A stretch of 64,000 bases of DNA. Origin: Pseudomonas putida. Its GTDB lineage: Bacteria; Pseudomonadota; Gammaproteobacteria; Pseudomonadales; Pseudomonadaceae. Position 1 is the first letter of the stretch. Each line of letters opens with the position of its first letter. The stretch is from contig CP124529.1 of NCBI GenBank assembly GCA_029953615.1, positions 1,640,998-1,704,997 on the forward strand. The letters run 5' to 3'. Both the position numbers and the translations under genes were made by a program. A model generated the notes under the pieces. It saw nothing but the letters and a program-made list of their open reading frames with translations, ran no database searches and was not told the DNA's origin. This document shows positions 18,722-29,041 of the stretch, in pieces.

Positions 18722-20419
18722 TCAGGAAGCCGAGGGATACCAACGTGGGGTGTAGGCCCACACCCCGCCAGCCAGGCGAGGAAATACGCAGGTTGTCGAG
18801 GAGCCCACCAACACCATGGTGCGCATGTCGACCATTTCCGGCAGCAGTTCGGCCAAGGTGACTACCTTTAGCGTCTGCCCCGGCCTACCGATATCACGGC
18901 CAAGGACTACAGGCGTGTTCCCCTCGCGATGCCGACGCACGACCTCCAGTGCTGCCCCAAGCTGGTGCGGCCTGGCCTTGGAAATCGGGTTGTAGAACGC
19001 CAGCACCAGGTCGGCCTGGGCCGCCAGGTCCAGGCGCTTTTCAATGATCGACCACGGTTTGAGGTTGTCCGACAGCGACATTACGCAGAAGTCATGCCCC
19101 AGCGGCGCGCCCGCCTGGGCGGCCGTTGCCAACGAGGCCGACACCCCCGGCAGAATCTCGAGATCCACCCGGTGCCAGACCGGGTCATCGGACGCGTGCA
19201 GCGCTTCAAGTACCGCAGCCGCCATGGCGAACACACCCGGGTCGCCCGACGAGACCACCACCACCGAGCGCCCCTGGGCCGCCAGTTCGAAGGCATGCCG
19301 GGCACGCTGCATTTCTTCACGGTTGTCGGTGCAGTGCAGCACCTGGTCGTCACGGAACGGGCCAGCCATGCGCACGTAGGTTTCGTAACCGAGCACATCC
19401 TCGGCCCGTGCGAGTTCGGCCTTGACCGCCGGCACCATCAGCTCCGCTGCCCCCGGCCCCAGGCCGATGACTGCCAGGCGACCGCGACGACGGCCAACCT
19501 GCGCCACCTCGACCGGGGCAGGCGCCACTGCGATGACCACCTCAGCCACCTCGATCAGTTGCGCTGCGGGCAATGCCGCAGCAACCATGCCGGCCAGATC
19601 ACGCGGTCGCGCAGCAAAGCGCAAGGCAACACCCAAAGCCTGTGCCGCCTCGTGCAGTGCACTATCGCCCATGGCTTGCTCGTCGGCCAGCAGGCAGGCC
19701 ACTGCCGGCTCGGCGATGCCGGCCTGCTGCAATGCCGCACGGATACTGGCCAGGCTGCCGCCGGCAACACCCACTACCACCGAACGCGGGTGGATCAGCA
19801 ACTCATCGCGGCTGGCCGGGCGCGCCTGGTGCCCCACATGGATGATACGCCGGGCCGCCTCACTGGCAGGCAACTGTGCCTGCTGCAGCCACGGCGCGTC
19901 CCCTTCGATGCGCACCGTCTCGCCAGCCAGCAGGTCGGAGACAAAGCGCTTGCCTTGCTCGATATCCGCCAGCGCATAGCCTTGCGGCGGGTTCAGCAGG
20001 CAGGTGCCGAAACGCAGCTCGCCACTGGTGGTGATGGCAGCGGCAACGCCCAATGCCTCGGCGATTTCGCGCGCCATCACGTTCACACCGCCAAGGCCAC
20101 CCAGCAACGGCACTACGGCACTGCCGTCTTCGGCCACGGCCAGTACCGGTGGCTCGACACCCTTCTCGCTGAGCAGGCTGGCCAGGCTGCGGATGACGAT
20201 ACCCGCCGCGCACAGGGCGATGATCGGCGTGTTCTGCAGGTACAGCCCACGCAGGGTATCGCCGAACGCGGAGTAGCGAAGGTCGGCCCCCTCGACCCGG
20301 CCTTCCAGGCCATGGATCGATGCTTGTGGATAACACTGCTGGATACGCTGCGCCGTGGCCAGGCTGCCCTGGCCAAGGATGACGATCGCCGGTGCCTGGT
20401 GCATGTTCAGCCCTGCCAT
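18722..20419 (-). CDS. cobJ: CbiG-CobJ fusion: cobalt-precorrin-5A hydrolase-like domain plus precorrin-3B C17-methyltransferase
   Basis: 565 residues. Residues about 1-320 are CbiG-like ([23 protein letters not shown]) and residues about 325-565 are a SAM-dependent tetrapyrrole methylase ([59 protein letters not shown]). CobJ performs C17 methylation with ring contraction in corrin synthesis. It is last in cobG-cobH-cobI-cobJ. The ATG at 20419 overlaps cobI by 13 bases; an ATG at 20404 is an alternative without overlap. Such fusions are known in pseudomonads. Confidence 0.93.
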   Translation of the reverse strand: MAGLNMHQAPAIVILGQGSLATAQRIQQCYPQASIHGLEGRVEGADLRYSAFGDTLRGLYLQNTPIIALCAAGIVIRSLASLLSEKGVEPPVLAVAEDGSAVVPLLGGLGGVNVMAREIAEALGVAAAITTSGELRFGTCLLNPPQGYALADIEQGKRFVSDLLAGETVRIEGDAPWLQQAQLPASEAARRIIHVGHQARPASRDELLIHPRSVVVGVAGGSLASIRAALQQAGIAEPAVACLLADEQAMGDSALHEAAQALGVALRFAARPRDLAGMVAAALPAAQLIEVAEVVIAVAPAPVEVAQVGRRRGRLAVIGLGPGAAELMVPAVKAELARAEDVLGYETYVRMAGPFRDDQVLHCTDNREEMQRARHAFELAAQGRSVVVVSSGDPGVFAMAAAVLEALHASDDPVWHRVDLEILPGVSASLATAAQAGAPLGHDFCVMSLSDNLKPWSIIEKRLDLAAQADLVLAFYNPISKARPHQLGAALEVVRRHREGNTPVVLGRDIGRPGQTLKVVTLAELLPEMVDMRTMVLVGSSTTCVFPRLAGGVWAYTPRWYPSAS

Positions 20420-21138
20420 TTTTCACCCGGCACGATGATCAGTGAAAAGTACGGTGACGACTGTGGGTCGACCTGGTCCAGCGGCACGATCTTCTGGTTG
20501 GCCATGGTTGCCCGCTCCACATACAGCGCGCGCCCGTCCAGGCCCAGTTCGGCCAGCACTTCACGCACCTTGGGGAAGTTGCGGCCAAGTTTCATGATCA
20601 CCGCCGCGTCGGCGTCGGCCAGGCGACGCTTGAGCTCCTCGGCCGGCAACACGCCAGACAGCACCGACAGGCTCTGGTTGCGGTACACCAGCGGCGCGCC
20701 CAGGACCGAGGCGCCACCGAGCATCGAGCAGACGCCGGGGATCACTTCGGCCTCGTAGCGCTGCGCCAGGCGGTCGTGCAGATACATGTAGGAACCGTAA
20801 AAGAACGGGTCGCCTTCACAGATCACCGCCACGTCGCGGCCGGCATCCAGGTGCTCGGCTACCTGCACGCTGGCCTCGTCGTAGAAGTCGCTGATCACCT
20901 GTTCGTAGGACAACGGCGCTGGCAGCGCTTCGGTGGTAACCGGGTAGACCAGCGGCAGCAAGGTCTGCTCGGGCTGCAGGTGCGCCTCGATGATGCCGAA
21001 GGCATTGCCGCGCTTGCCCTTGGCCACGAAATAGCCGACCACCGGCGCTTCACGCAGCAGGCGCAGGGCCTTGAGGGTAATCAGTTCAGGGTCGCCAGGG
21101 CCCACGCCCAGGCCTAGCAGTCGTCCACGCGGCGTCAT
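20407..21138 (-). CDS. cobI: Precorrin-2 C20-methyltransferase
   Basis: 243 residues. SAM-dependent methylation of precorrin-2 at C20, giving precorrin-3A. Motifs: [48 protein letters not shown]. Two consecutive ATGs (21141 and 21138) lie at the cobH stop; GGAGG spacing (7 bases) favours the second. Translation is probably coupled to cobH. Confidence 0.94.
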   Translation of the reverse strand: MTPRGRLLGLGVGPGDPELITLKALRLLREAPVVGYFVAKGKRGNAFGIIEAHLQPEQTLLPLVYPVTTEALPAPLSYEQVISDFYDEASVQVAEHLDAGRDVAVICEGDPFFYGSYMYLHDRLAQRYEAEVIPGVCSMLGGASVLGAPLVYRNQSLSVLSGVLPAEELKRRLADADAAVIMKLGRNFPKVREVLAELGLDGRALYVERATMANQKIVPLDQVDPQSSPYFSLIIVPGEKWQG

Positions 21139-21764
21139 CATTCCACCTCCGTGGCCAGGGCGTTGACCGCGGCGGCGGCCATCGCGCTGCCGCCCAGGCG
21201 GCCCTGCATGATCACGAACGGCACGCCACGGCTGTCGGCGGCGAGCATGGCCTTGGACTCGGCGGCACCGACGAAACCGACCGGGAAACCGAGGATCAGC
21301 GCCGGCTTTGGCGCGCCGGCCTCGAGCATTTCCAGCAGGTAGAACAGCGCGGTAGGGGCGTTGCCGATCACCACCACACTGCCTTCCAGATACGGCCGCC
21401 AAAGCTCCAGGGCTACGGCGGAGCGGGTGTTGCCGGCGTCTTTCGCCAGGCCCGGCACGCTCGGGTCGCGCAGGGTGCAGATGACCTTGTTGTCGGCGGG
21501 CAGGCGGGCGCGGGTGATGCCTTCGGCGACCATGTGCGCATCGCACAGGATAGGCGCGCCATTCAGCAGGGCCTCGCGCCCGGCCCGGCCGGCGCCTTCG
21601 GAGAACTGCAGGCCATCGATGGCGTCGACCATGCCACAGGCGTGGATCACGCGCACGGCGAGCTTCTCGAGGTCTGCGGGGATCCGCTCGAGTCGGGCTT
21701 CCTCGCGGATGATCCGGAAGGAGTTGCGATAGATCTCCTGACCATCGCGGATGTAGTCAATCAT
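21138..21764 (-). CDS. cobH: Precorrin-8X methylmutase
   Basis: 208 residues starting [16 protein letters not shown], the family's usual opening. CobH moves the methyl group from C11 to C12 to give hydrogenobyrinate. The catalytic histidine sits in [12 protein letters not shown] (about residue 43). Also visible are [12 protein letters not shown] and [13 protein letters not shown]. It overlaps the cobG stop by 8 bases and touches cobI. Confidence 0.95.
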   Translation of the reverse strand: MIDYIRDGQEIYRNSFRIIREEARLERIPADLEKLAVRVIHACGMVDAIDGLQFSEGAGRAGREALLNGAPILCDAHMVAEGITRARLPADNKVICTLRDPSVPGLAKDAGNTRSAVALELWRPYLEGSVVVIGNAPTALFYLLEMLEAGAPKPALILGFPVGFVGAAESKAMLAADSRGVPFVIMQGRLGGSAMAAAAVNALATEVE

Positions 21765-23088
21765 CAAGGTGCTCCGTCGGCAGGTCGAGCATGGCGCCTG
21801 CTTCATTCAAGGTAAGGTCGGTGGCGCGCAGGGCACCAAAGCCCGGCAGGCGCGCATCACGCAGGTACAGGTCGTAACGGCCCGGCGCGCGGGCCAGCAG
21901 GGTGGCCGGGGCAACATGGGCCACCGCGCAGGATCGGGGGCAACCAGACAAGTGCACGCTGCCGGGTATGCCAGGCCCGAGCAGTGCGGCCAGAATGACG
22001 GCATCGGCCTTGGTCTCGCCCAGGGCCTTGGCACAGCCGCTGGCACCGGTGCAGGCACTGATGCGCGCCAGCGGTTCACGGTCGTGGCACAGCAGGCCCA
22101 AGGCGGACAACTCGGCCTGGGCGTGGTCGATGTGTTGCGCTTGCAGGTTGGTCAGCACCAGGCTTTGCCAAGGGCTCAGGCGCAGGCTGCCATCACCTAG
22201 TTCACGGGCAATACGCGCGGCGCCACGCAACATGGCCGGGGTCAGGCGCCCCTGCGGCGGGGCAACGCCCAAGGCAACGCCCTGGGCCTGGGGCAGAACG
22301 CCCAGCCACGAGACGCTGCGCGGTTCACGCCGCCACGCGAGCACGGCGGCATCGCGGCGGATGGCCAGGCCGAGCCCGTCGATGAAATCGGTTGCCGAAC
22401 ACACCTCGAGCAACTGGCGCATGCGCGACTGTGCCGGGGTCGCCAGGTCGAGGAAGCGCTCCAGCACAGCACGCACCAGGGCCAGGCCTTGGTCCGCCGG
22501 CACCGCGCCGAGCACCTGCCCATCTGCCGGGCAACCCGCCAGGCCAAACGCCAGCCAGGTCCGCTGCTCCAGGCCCATGGCAGACAGCCACAGGTCATGG
22601 GGGTGCTCGAGCATGGCCAGGTTTTCGCCGGCATCCAGCTGCACGGCGAACTTGGCCGACAGCTGATGAAAACGCGGGTTGCCTTCCAGCAGACCGAGGA
22701 TCTGCCCGGCCAGTGGCCGAGCGTCCAGCAGCATCGCCGGGTCATGCCCGGCCAGCGGGCTGAGCATCAGGTTGCGCACATCGTCACCGGCGGCATCGCG
22801 TGGACCCAGGCCGGCAGCGAGCAGTGTCTCGACCAGGCTGCGGTGCTCGCCACCAATGCCGCGAATCTGCAGGTTACTGCGGTTGGTGGCCTCGATTACG
22901 CCACCGGCAAAACGCTCGGCAGCCGCCGCCACCGCGTCGGCCTGCTCGGCCAGCAGCAGGCCGCCCGGCAGCTTGATGCGGCATATACCGCCATCACGGG
23001 CACTGACGATACGCCACAACCCCGGGCAAGCCGAGGGACGGGGCGATACATGGGAGGCATGGGCCTGGGTCAAAGGAGTGTCCGGCAA
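21757..23088 (-). CDS. cobG: Precorrin-3B synthase, nitrite/sulfite-reductase-like
   Basis: 443 residues. O2-dependent formation of precorrin-3B, the step that marks the aerobic corrin pathway. The C-terminal Fe-S ligands are seen as CTGASGC and SGCPRSC. The reading frame contains no ATG near its 5' end; the best start is TTG at 23088 (LPDTPLTQ), with another TTG at 23073, so the exact start is uncertain. It is the first gene of cobGHIJ and divergent from cobL. Confidence 0.9.
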   Translation of the reverse strand: MPDTPLTQAHASHVSPRPSACPGLWRIVSARDGGICRIKLPGGLLLAEQADAVAAAAERFAGGVIEATNRSNLQIRGIGGEHRSLVETLLAAGLGPRDAAGDDVRNLMLSPLAGHDPAMLLDARPLAGQILGLLEGNPRFHQLSAKFAVQLDAGENLAMLEHPHDLWLSAMGLEQRTWLAFGLAGCPADGQVLGAVPADQGLALVRAVLERFLDLATPAQSRMRQLLEVCSATDFIDGLGLAIRRDAAVLAWRREPRSVSWLGVLPQAQGVALGVAPPQGRLTPAMLRGAARIARELGDGSLRLSPWQSLVLTNLQAQHIDHAQAELSALGLLCHDREPLARISACTGASGCAKALGETKADAVILAALLGPGIPGSVHLSGCPRSCAVAHVAPATLLARAPGRYDLYLRDARLPGFGALRATDLTLNEAGAMLDLPTEHLDD

Positions 23089-23200
23089 TCTGTGAAAATG
23101 CGCTTGAGTGTAGAAGGCGCGGTATTATGCCTGCTTTGTCCGGCGGCATGAAAAGCCGGTGGTCGAGCATCCTCGGTGATCGAGTAGAAATTCAGGACCG

Positions 23201-23298
23201 CGCCGCCTTCTTCGCGGGCTCGCCCGCTCCCACAGAATCACCGCGCCACTCAACGGCTGCGCTGTACCTGTGGGAGCGGGCGAGCCCGCGAAGGGGCG
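23201..23298. repeat. REP pair, type A
   Basis: Inverted pair in the 242-base gap between divergent cobG and cobL. The promoters of both cobalamin operons must lie beside it. I see no cobalamin-riboswitch B12 box in this gap. Confidence 0.9.
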
Positions 23299-23330
23299 TG
23301 CAGCGGCCCCAAAAAAGACGGAACGAATGT

Positions 23331-24542
23331 ATGGCACCCTGGCTGACAATAGTAGGTATCGGCGAAGACGGCTTCAGCGGCCTGGGCAAGCAGGCCCGGC
23401 GCGCGCTGCTGGGCGCTGCGCGGATCTTCGGCAGCCCGCGCCAGCTGGCTTTGCTGCCACGCTGCGTGGCTGGCGAACGGCTGGATTGGCCAAGCCCGTT
23501 CTCCCTGGCCCCGGTGCTGGCCCTGCGCGGCGAGCCGGTGTGCGTGCTGGCCAGCGGCGACCCGATGTTCTATGGCGTCGGTGCCAGTCTGGCGCGCCAG
23601 CTGCCCGCCGCTGAAATGCGCGTGTTGTCGATGCCCTCCTCCTGCGCCCTGGCCGCTGCCCGCCTGGGCTGGCCGCTGCAGGACCTGCAGGTGGTGTCTC
23701 TGGTCGCTCGCCCCCTGGCAGCGCTCAATGCCCACCTGTACAGCGGCATGCACCTGCTGGTGCTGAGCAACGATGGCGACAGTCCGGCGGCGATTGCCGC
23801 GCTGCTGCGCGAGCGTGGCTTCGGGCCAAGCCGCCTGCGGGTATTCGAGCACCTGGGTGGCGAACAGGAGCGCGAGTTGGCCGGCACCGCCCAGGATTGG
23901 CCACACCGAGAAGTCGCCGCCCTCAACCTGGTAGCCATCCAGTGCCAGGCCGCAGCGGACGCCCCGCGCCTGCACCGGCTGGCCGGGCTACCGGACAGCG
24001 CATTCCGGCATGACGGCCAGCTGACCAAACGCGATGTCCGCGCCATTACCCTGGCGCGCCTGGCACCACAGCCCGGCGAGCTGCTGTGGGACGTGGGCGC
24101 CGGCTGCGGCTCGATCGGCATCGAATGGATGCGTGCCCACCCGGCCTGCCGCGCCTTGGCCATCGAGGCCGACGAAGGCCGCCAGGGCTTCATCGAACAC
24201 AACCGCGATGCGTTGGGTGTACCCGGCCTGCAACTGGTCCGCGGCAAGGCGCCTGCGGCACTGCAGGGCCTGGAGCAACCCGATGCGATCTTCATAGGTG
24301 GCGGTGTAACCCGCGAAGGTGTGCTCGATCTGTGCTGGGCAAGCCTGCGCCCCGGCGGCCGCCTGGTAGCCAACGCCGTTACCCTGCAAAGCGAACTGGC
24401 CCTGGCGCATTTCCGTGAACGCCACGGTGGCGAGCTGACCCGCATCCACATCGCCCATGCGCAGCCATTAGGGGCGTTCGACACTTGGCGCCAGGCGCTG
24501 CCGATCACCTTGCTGGATGTGGTGAAACCCGCCGATGCGTGA
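23331..24542 (+). CDS. cobL: Precorrin-6Y C5,15-methyltransferase (decarboxylating)
   Basis: 403 residues from the ATG at 23331 ([15 protein letters not shown]). It joins a CbiE-type methylase (about 1-195; [15 protein letters not shown]) to a CbiT-type methylase/decarboxylase (about 215-400; [17 protein letters not shown]). It methylates C5 and C15 and removes the C12 acetate carboxyl. The frame is open upstream through a REP element but that stretch is not coding. First gene of cobL-cbiD-cobK; the cbiD start overlaps its end by 8 bases. Confidence 0.94.
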   Translation: MAPWLTIVGIGEDGFSGLGKQARRALLGAARIFGSPRQLALLPRCVAGERLDWPSPFSLAPVLALRGEPVCVLASGDPMFYGVGASLARQLPAAEMRVLSMPSSCALAAARLGWPLQDLQVVSLVARPLAALNAHLYSGMHLLVLSNDGDSPAAIAALLRERGFGPSRLRVFEHLGGEQERELAGTAQDWPHREVAALNLVAIQCQAAADAPRLHRLAGLPDSAFRHDGQLTKRDVRAITLARLAPQPGELLWDVGAGCGSIGIEWMRAHPACRALAIEADEGRQGFIEHNRDALGVPGLQLVRGKAPAALQGLEQPDAIFIGGGVTREGVLDLCWASLRPGGRLVANAVTLQSELALAHFRERHGGELTRIHIAHAQPLGAFDTWRQALPITLLDVVKPADA

Positions 24543-25631
24543 AGAAACCCGCGAACAACCCGCTCCCCTGCGCAGCGGCCTGACCACCGGCAGTTGCGCG
24601 ACCGCCACCAGCCTGGCGGCAGCACGCCTGCTACTGGGCGGCGAGAGCAGCGACGCCGTCAGCATCACCTTGCCCAAGGGCAAGGTGGTGCAGATGCGCC
24701 TGGAGTTCTGCCGCCTCATCGACCAAGGCGCCGAAGCGGGCACGCTCAAGGACGCCGGCGACGACCCGGACGTGACCCACGGTGCCCTGCTCTACAGCCA
24801 GGTGCGCCTGTTGGCCGAACCGGGCATCCGTTTTGTCGCCGGCACTGGCGTCGGCACCGTGACCCGACCGGGGCTGGTGCTGGCGGTGGGTGAGCCGGCT
24901 ATCAACCCGGTGCCAAGGCGCATGATCAGTGAACATCTGCAACGCCTGGCGGACGAAAACGGCTACTCAGGCGGTTTCGAGGTCACGGTCAATGTGCAGG
25001 GCGGCGAGCAGCTGGCCCTGAAGACCATGAACCCGCGCCTGGGCATCCTCGGCGGGCTGTCGATCCTCGGCACCAGCGGCATCGTCCGGCCGTTTTCCTG
25101 CGCGGCCTACATCGCCTCGATCCACCAGGGCATCGACGTCGCCCACACCAATGGCTACACGCACATCGCCGCGTGTACCGGCAACGCCAGCGAGGACACC
25201 ATGCGCCGGGTCTACGGCCTGCCGGAAATCGCCCTGATCGAAATGGGCGATTTCGTCGGTGCGGTGCTCAAGCACCTGCGCAAGGTGCCGGTGCCACGCC
25301 TGACCCTGTGCGGCGGCTTTGGCAAGATCAGCAAGCTGGCCGCCGGGCACATGGACCTGCACAGCCGTCATTCCAGCATCGACCTGCCGCAACTGGCCGG
25401 CTGGGCAGCGGACATCGGCGCCGACGAGGCGCTGCAGGCATCGATCATTGCTGCCAACACCAGCCAGCAGGCCCTGGCACTGGCCCATGCAGCGCCGGCA
25501 TCCCGTTGGGTGACGCGGTGTGCGCCCACGCCCTGGCCTTCGCCTGCAGTGTGGTGCCGGCGCAGGTGCAGGTTGAGGTGTTCGCCATCGACCGCCAGGG
25601 TGGCATCGTCGGCCGGGCGGGTGTGCAATGA
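24535..25631 (+). pseudogene. cbiD: Cobalt-precorrin-5B C1-methyltransferase (CbiD), frame broken near 25495
   Basis: The start [24 protein letters not shown] is typical of CbiD, with [12 protein letters not shown] and [17 protein letters not shown] following. After ALAHAA (about 25490) the frame changes and the remaining protein ([16 protein letters not shown]..) continues in another frame to the stop at 25631. The net shift is one base missing or two bases extra in GCAGCGCCGGCATC. Intact length would be about 365 residues. The cobK ATG overlaps the restored stop exactly, which supports an intact gene in the real genome. CbiD belongs to the cobalt-early branch but is used by pseudomonads alongside CobG. 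Confidence 0.9.
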
Positions 25632-26350
25632 ACGGGCGTATCCTGCTGCTGGGCGGCGTCACTGAAGCCCTGGCCCTCGCTCGCCGTTTGGGCCCGCAGC
25701 ACGTCTACAGCCTGGCGGGCGTCGGCCGAGTGCCGCAGGACCTGCAATGCCAGGTTCGGGTCGGCGGCTTTGGCGGCGCCGAGGGGTTGGCCAACTACCT
25801 TCACGAGGCAGGCATCACGTTGCTGATCGATGCCACCCATCCCTATGCCGCGCAAATCAGTAGCAATGCTGCCAACGCCGCACGCATTGCCGGTATCCCG
25901 TGCTGGGCCTTGCGCCGCCCGGCCTGGCAGGCCCAAGCCGGGGACGACTGGCGCGAGGTCAAGGACTGGGCCGGGTTGATCGAGGCACTCAAACCGTTCC
26001 GCAGGCCTTTGTTCACGCTGGGGCGTGAGCCGCTGCAACATCTGGACGAGATACCACCGGAGCAATTCTGGACCTTGCGCGCGCTGGAGGCATGCCCTGG
26101 CAATGATCGCTGCGAAGTGATTGGTGCGCGGGGGCCGTTCCAGATCGAGGATGAGCGGGCGTTGTTCCTGCGCCGCAAGATCGATGTGCTGATCAGCAAG
26201 AACAGCGGCAGCGTGGCGACCGAGCCAAAGCTGGAGGTGGCGCGGGAGCTGGGGATACCTGTGCTGGTTCTGAAGCGGCCGGCTTTGCCGGATGTGGACC
26301 GGGCATTCGACTCGCCAGCCGACCTGGCTGCGGCACTCGACCTGCAATAG
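25628..26350 (+). CDS. cobK: Precorrin-6A reductase
   Basis: 240 residues. NADPH-dependent reduction of precorrin-6A to dihydroprecorrin-6. Family features: [29 protein letters not shown], and the C-terminal [17 protein letters not shown] segment. ATG overlaps the cbiD stop (ATGA). Last gene of the cobL operon, followed by a REP pair. Confidence 0.93.
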   Translation: MNGRILLLGGVTEALALARRLGPQHVYSLAGVGRVPQDLQCQVRVGGFGGAEGLANYLHEAGITLLIDATHPYAAQISSNAANAARIAGIPCWALRRPAWQAQAGDDWREVKDWAGLIEALKPFRRPLFTLGREPLQHLDEIPPEQFWTLRALEACPGNDRCEVIGARGPFQIEDERALFLRRKIDVLISKNSGSVATEPKLEVARELGIPVLVLKRPALPDVDRAFDSPADLAAALDLQ

Positions 26351-26374
26351 CAATGTCGCAAGCACGCCGCCGCC

Positions 26375-26467
26375 CCCCCTGTGGGAGCGGGCACGCCCGC
26401 GAACACCGGCGAAGCCGGTGCCATGCACCGAGTCGTATTTTTCGCGGGCACGCCCGCTCCCACAGGG
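26375..26467. repeat. REP pair, type A, outward arrangement
   Basis: Two inverted copies beginning CTGTGGGAGCGGGC and ending GCCCGCTCCCACAG, with an internal CACCGGC..GCCGGTG hairpin in the spacer. Lies between cobK and the NfeD gene. Confidence 0.88.
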
Positions 26468-26569
26468 GTCGCCTACAGTGATTTCGGACTTTTCTTTCAA
26501 ACCATGAAGTGGCCCTGTGCCGCCCTGCTACCTTAAACTCGGCACTCCCCCCCGGAAGGCGCTACCCAT

Positions 26570-27007
26570 ATGGAAATGCAATGGTGGATCTGGCTGGTGT
26601 TCGGCATCGCGCTGATGCTGCTCGAACTGGTCCTGCCGACGTTCTTCATCCTCTGGTTCGGCATCGGCGCCGTGCTGGTGTCACTCATTTCGCTGGCCGC
26701 CCCCAGCCTGCAACTGGATACGCAGGTACTGCTATGGGTGCTGATGTCGTCAGTCACCACTGCACTGTGGTTCAAGCTGTTCCGGCGCAAGCAGCCCGAC
26801 GTGCGCTGGACCGCCGAAAGCGTGATCGGTGAAGTGGGGCTGCTGACCGCTGGCGTTTCGGAGTTCCAGAAAGGCCGCGTGCGCTTCCAGAAGCCGATCC
26901 TCGGCAACGAGGAATGGACCTGCATCGCCAACAGCGAGATCGCGGCCGGCGAGCGGGTACGCCTGACCGCCATCGAAGGGAACACCGCCCGGGTCATTCG
27001 GGCCTGA
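26570..27007 (+). CDS. NfeD family membrane protein (short form)
   Basis: 145 residues: two or three membrane helices (about 5-70) followed by an OB-fold NfeD domain (about 80-145; GEVGLLTAGVSEFQKGRV). It lacks the ClpP-like protease domain of long NfeD proteins. NfeD proteins partner with SPFH/stomatin proteins, and such a gene follows 26 bases downstream. A second in-frame ATG at 26576 is possible. The pair is thought to organise membrane microdomains or membrane protein quality control. Confidence 0.88.
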   Translation: MEMQWWIWLVFGIALMLLELVLPTFFILWFGIGAVLVSLISLAAPSLQLDTQVLLWVLMSSVTTALWFKLFRRKQPDVRWTAESVIGEVGLLTAGVSEFQKGRVRFQKPILGNEEWTCIANSEIAAGERVRLTAIEGNTARVIRA

Positions 27008-27033
27008 ATCCGCACTAAAAGGAATTTCGCATC

Positions 27034-27888
27034 ATGACCAGCCTCATCGTCGTCATCGCCATCGCCCTGTTCGTCCTGATCACCGTGTTCAAAGGGGTAC
27101 GCATCGTGCCCCAGGGCGAGGAATGGGTCGTCGAGCGCCTGGGCCGCTACCAGAGCACCCTCAAGCCCGGCCTGAACATCGTCATCCCGTACATGGACGT
27201 GGTCGCCTACCGCCTGCCGACCAAGGACATCATCCTCGATGTCCAGCAGCAGGAAATCATCACCCGGGACAACGCGGTGATCGTTGCCAACGCCCTGTGC
27301 TTCGCCAAGGTGGTCGACCCGCAGAAGGCCTCCTATGGCGTGCAGGACTTCTCGTTCGCCGTCACCAGCCTGACCATGACCTCGCTGCGCGCCATCGTCG
27401 GTGCCATGGACCTGGACGAAGCGCTGTCCAGCCGCGAGCAGATCAAGGCGCGCCTGCGCGAGGCGATGTCCGAGCAGACCGAAGACTGGGGCGTGACCGT
27501 GCGCTCGGTGGAAATCCAGGACATCAAGCCTTCGGAGAACATGCAACTGGCCATGGAGCGCCAGGCGGCTGCCGAGCGCGAGCGCAAGGCCGACGTGACC
27601 CGTGCCGAAGGGGCCAAGCAGGCGGCGATCCTGGAAGCAGAAGCCCGCTTGCAGGCTGCCAGGCTGGATGCCGAAGCGCAGATCAGCCTGGCCGAAGCCT
27701 CGGCGCGGGCGATTTCGCTGGTCAAGGACGCGGTCGGCAACGAGACCGTGCCGGCAATGTACCTGCTGGGCGAGCGCTATGTAGGGGCGATGGAGAACCT
27801 GGCGGGCAGCAGCAACGCCAAGGTTGTGGTGTTGCCGGCAGACCTGCAGGAGACCGTGCGTGGGCTGATGGGGCGTGGCAAGGCTTGA
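27034..27888 (+). CDS. SPFH/Band 7 (stomatin-like, QmcA type) membrane protein
   Basis: 284 residues: one N-terminal membrane helix (about 4-20), an SPFH domain (about 25-180; VPQGEEWVVERLGRYQ, AIVGAMDLDEALSSR, VTVRSVEIQDIKP) and a long Ala/Glu-rich coiled coil (about 180-250). Expected to form ring-like oligomers at the inner membrane. AAAAGGAA stands ahead of the ATG. Operon with the NfeD gene; the pairing is the usual one for this family. Confidence 0.92.
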   Translation: MTSLIVVIAIALFVLITVFKGVRIVPQGEEWVVERLGRYQSTLKPGLNIVIPYMDVVAYRLPTKDIILDVQQQEIITRDNAVIVANALCFAKVVDPQKASYGVQDFSFAVTSLTMTSLRAIVGAMDLDEALSSREQIKARLREAMSEQTEDWGVTVRSVEIQDIKPSENMQLAMERQAAAERERKADVTRAEGAKQAAILEAEARLQAARLDAEAQISLAEASARAISLVKDAVGNETVPAMYLLGERYVGAMENLAGSSNAKVVVLPADLQETVRGLMGRGKA

Positions 27889-27898
27889 GATTGGTTTG

Positions 27899-27992
27899 GC
27901 CTTCTTCGCGGGCTTGCCCGCTCCCACAGGTACACCACCGCTCTCAAGGCTGTAGGTAATCCTGTGGGAGCGGGCGAGCCCGCGAAGCAGGC
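27899..27992. repeat. REP pair, type A
   Basis: Inverted pair 10 bases after the SPFH gene and upstream of the copper cluster. It may insulate the two transcription units. Confidence 0.9.
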
Positions 27993-28095
27993 GACACCGC
28001 TTCAACTGCCCACCTGCGTCACTTCACCGCACCCCGCCATTTTTACCTATACTCGGCCTTACAATACCCACCACGATTCCTGACCGGATCTCTCC

Positions 28096-28485
28096 ATGCC
28101 CCCACGTCGGCACATCGCCTGGATAGCCTGCCTTGCAGTGCTGTTCAACCTGCTGGCCATGCCGCTGTCCTCTGCCACGCCCAAGGGCCCGGCCGAGCAG
28201 CTGCTGTGGGGGGCCTTCTGTTCCAGCATGGCCAACAAGGCCAAGGCTGACGTCCAGGCCCTGGCCAAGATCGACCTCGGCCCGCAAAGCGACGACAGCG
28301 CCAGCATGATGAATTGCTGGTGCTGTTCCGGTGCCGCGCCACTGCTGGCCTTGCCCGGCTACCCGCCGCAGCTGCACAACCCGCCAATACTGCTGGCCGG
28401 GCTGCTGCCGCCACCCGCCGACTACCACGCCACGCCGCGCCAACTCTGGCCGGCGCTCAACCCCCGTGCCTCTCCGCTGGCCTGA
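28096..28485 (+). CDS. DUF2946 family protein, copper-cluster member 1
   Basis: 129 residues with a signal peptide or N-terminal anchor (IAWIACLAVLFNLLAMPLSS) and a MMNCWCCSG cysteine cluster (about residues 74-82) that could bind metal. DUF2946 proteins are secreted, poorly characterised and often found with copper genes. First gene of a five-gene plus-strand set with PCuAC, a second DUF2946 protein, an OprC-like receptor and a PepSY protein. Role inferred from the neighbours only. Confidence 0.8.
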   Translation: MPPRRHIAWIACLAVLFNLLAMPLSSATPKGPAEQLLWGAFCSSMANKAKADVQALAKIDLGPQSDDSASMMNCWCCSGAAPLLALPGYPPQLHNPPILLAGLLPPPADYHATPRQLWPALNPRASPLA

Positions 28486-28532
28486 GTTCATCACGCTGTC
28501 TGCCTGAACCTGAACAGAAACGGAGATTCACC

Positions 28533-29018
28533 ATGCTCAAGCACGCCCTCGTCATGGCCGCCCTGCTGCTGCCCGGCGCCTTTGCCAATGCCCACGAATA
28601 CAGCGTGGGTGACCTGCACATCGCCCACCCCTGGTCACTGCAGCTGCCCCCCAACGCACCCAACGTCGCGGCGTATTTCGTGGTGCACAACAACGGCCAG
28701 GCCGACGACCGCCTGCTCAGCGTCGACAGCCCCATCAGCGATGACGCGCAACTGCACGAGCATGCCATGAGCGCCAGCGGTGCCATGAAGATGCAGCAGG
28801 TGCCCAGCGTGGTGGTACCGGCCGGCAAGGACCTGATCTTCGCCCCCAGCGCCTACCATGTGATGCTGATGCAGCCCAAGGACCGCAGCCTGCTCAGCGA
28901 TGGCAAGCGCTTCCCGTTGACCCTGCACTTCGAAAAGGCCGGCAATATCACCGTCGAGGTGGCCGTGCAGAAGCAGGCACCGACGGACCAGGCGCAAGCC
29001 CACCAACACGCGCACTGA
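28533..29018 (+). CDS. Periplasmic copper chaperone PCu(A)C
   Basis: 161 residues with signal peptide MLKHALVMAALLLPGAFANA. The copper site H(M)x10MxxHxM-like pattern is visible as LHEHAMSASGAMKMQQ, and SAYHVMLMQPK carries the second His/Met cluster. The His-rich tail (AQAHQHAH) may add affinity. PCuAC proteins bind Cu(I) in the periplasm and pass it to cytochrome oxidase assembly factors or uptake systems. ATG at 28533 with CGGAGA ahead. Confidence 0.9.
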   Translation: MLKHALVMAALLLPGAFANAHEYSVGDLHIAHPWSLQLPPNAPNVAAYFVVHNNGQADDRLLSVDSPISDDAQLHEHAMSASGAMKMQQVPSVVVPAGKDLIFAPSAYHVMLMQPKDRSLLSDGKRFPLTLHFEKAGNITVEVAVQKQAPTDQAQAHQHAH

Positions 29019-29041
29019 TCCCCCGCTGAAAGGCACTCGTC

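Noticed and set aside
20325..20333. DnaA box TTATCCACA (also at 47650, 52962 and 53891)
   Set aside because: These are isolated perfect matches inside coding regions with no neighbouring sites; treated as background.
23089..23330. Cobalamin riboswitch in the divergent cob gap
   Set aside because: No B12-box-like sequence was found; the gap is mostly a REP pair.
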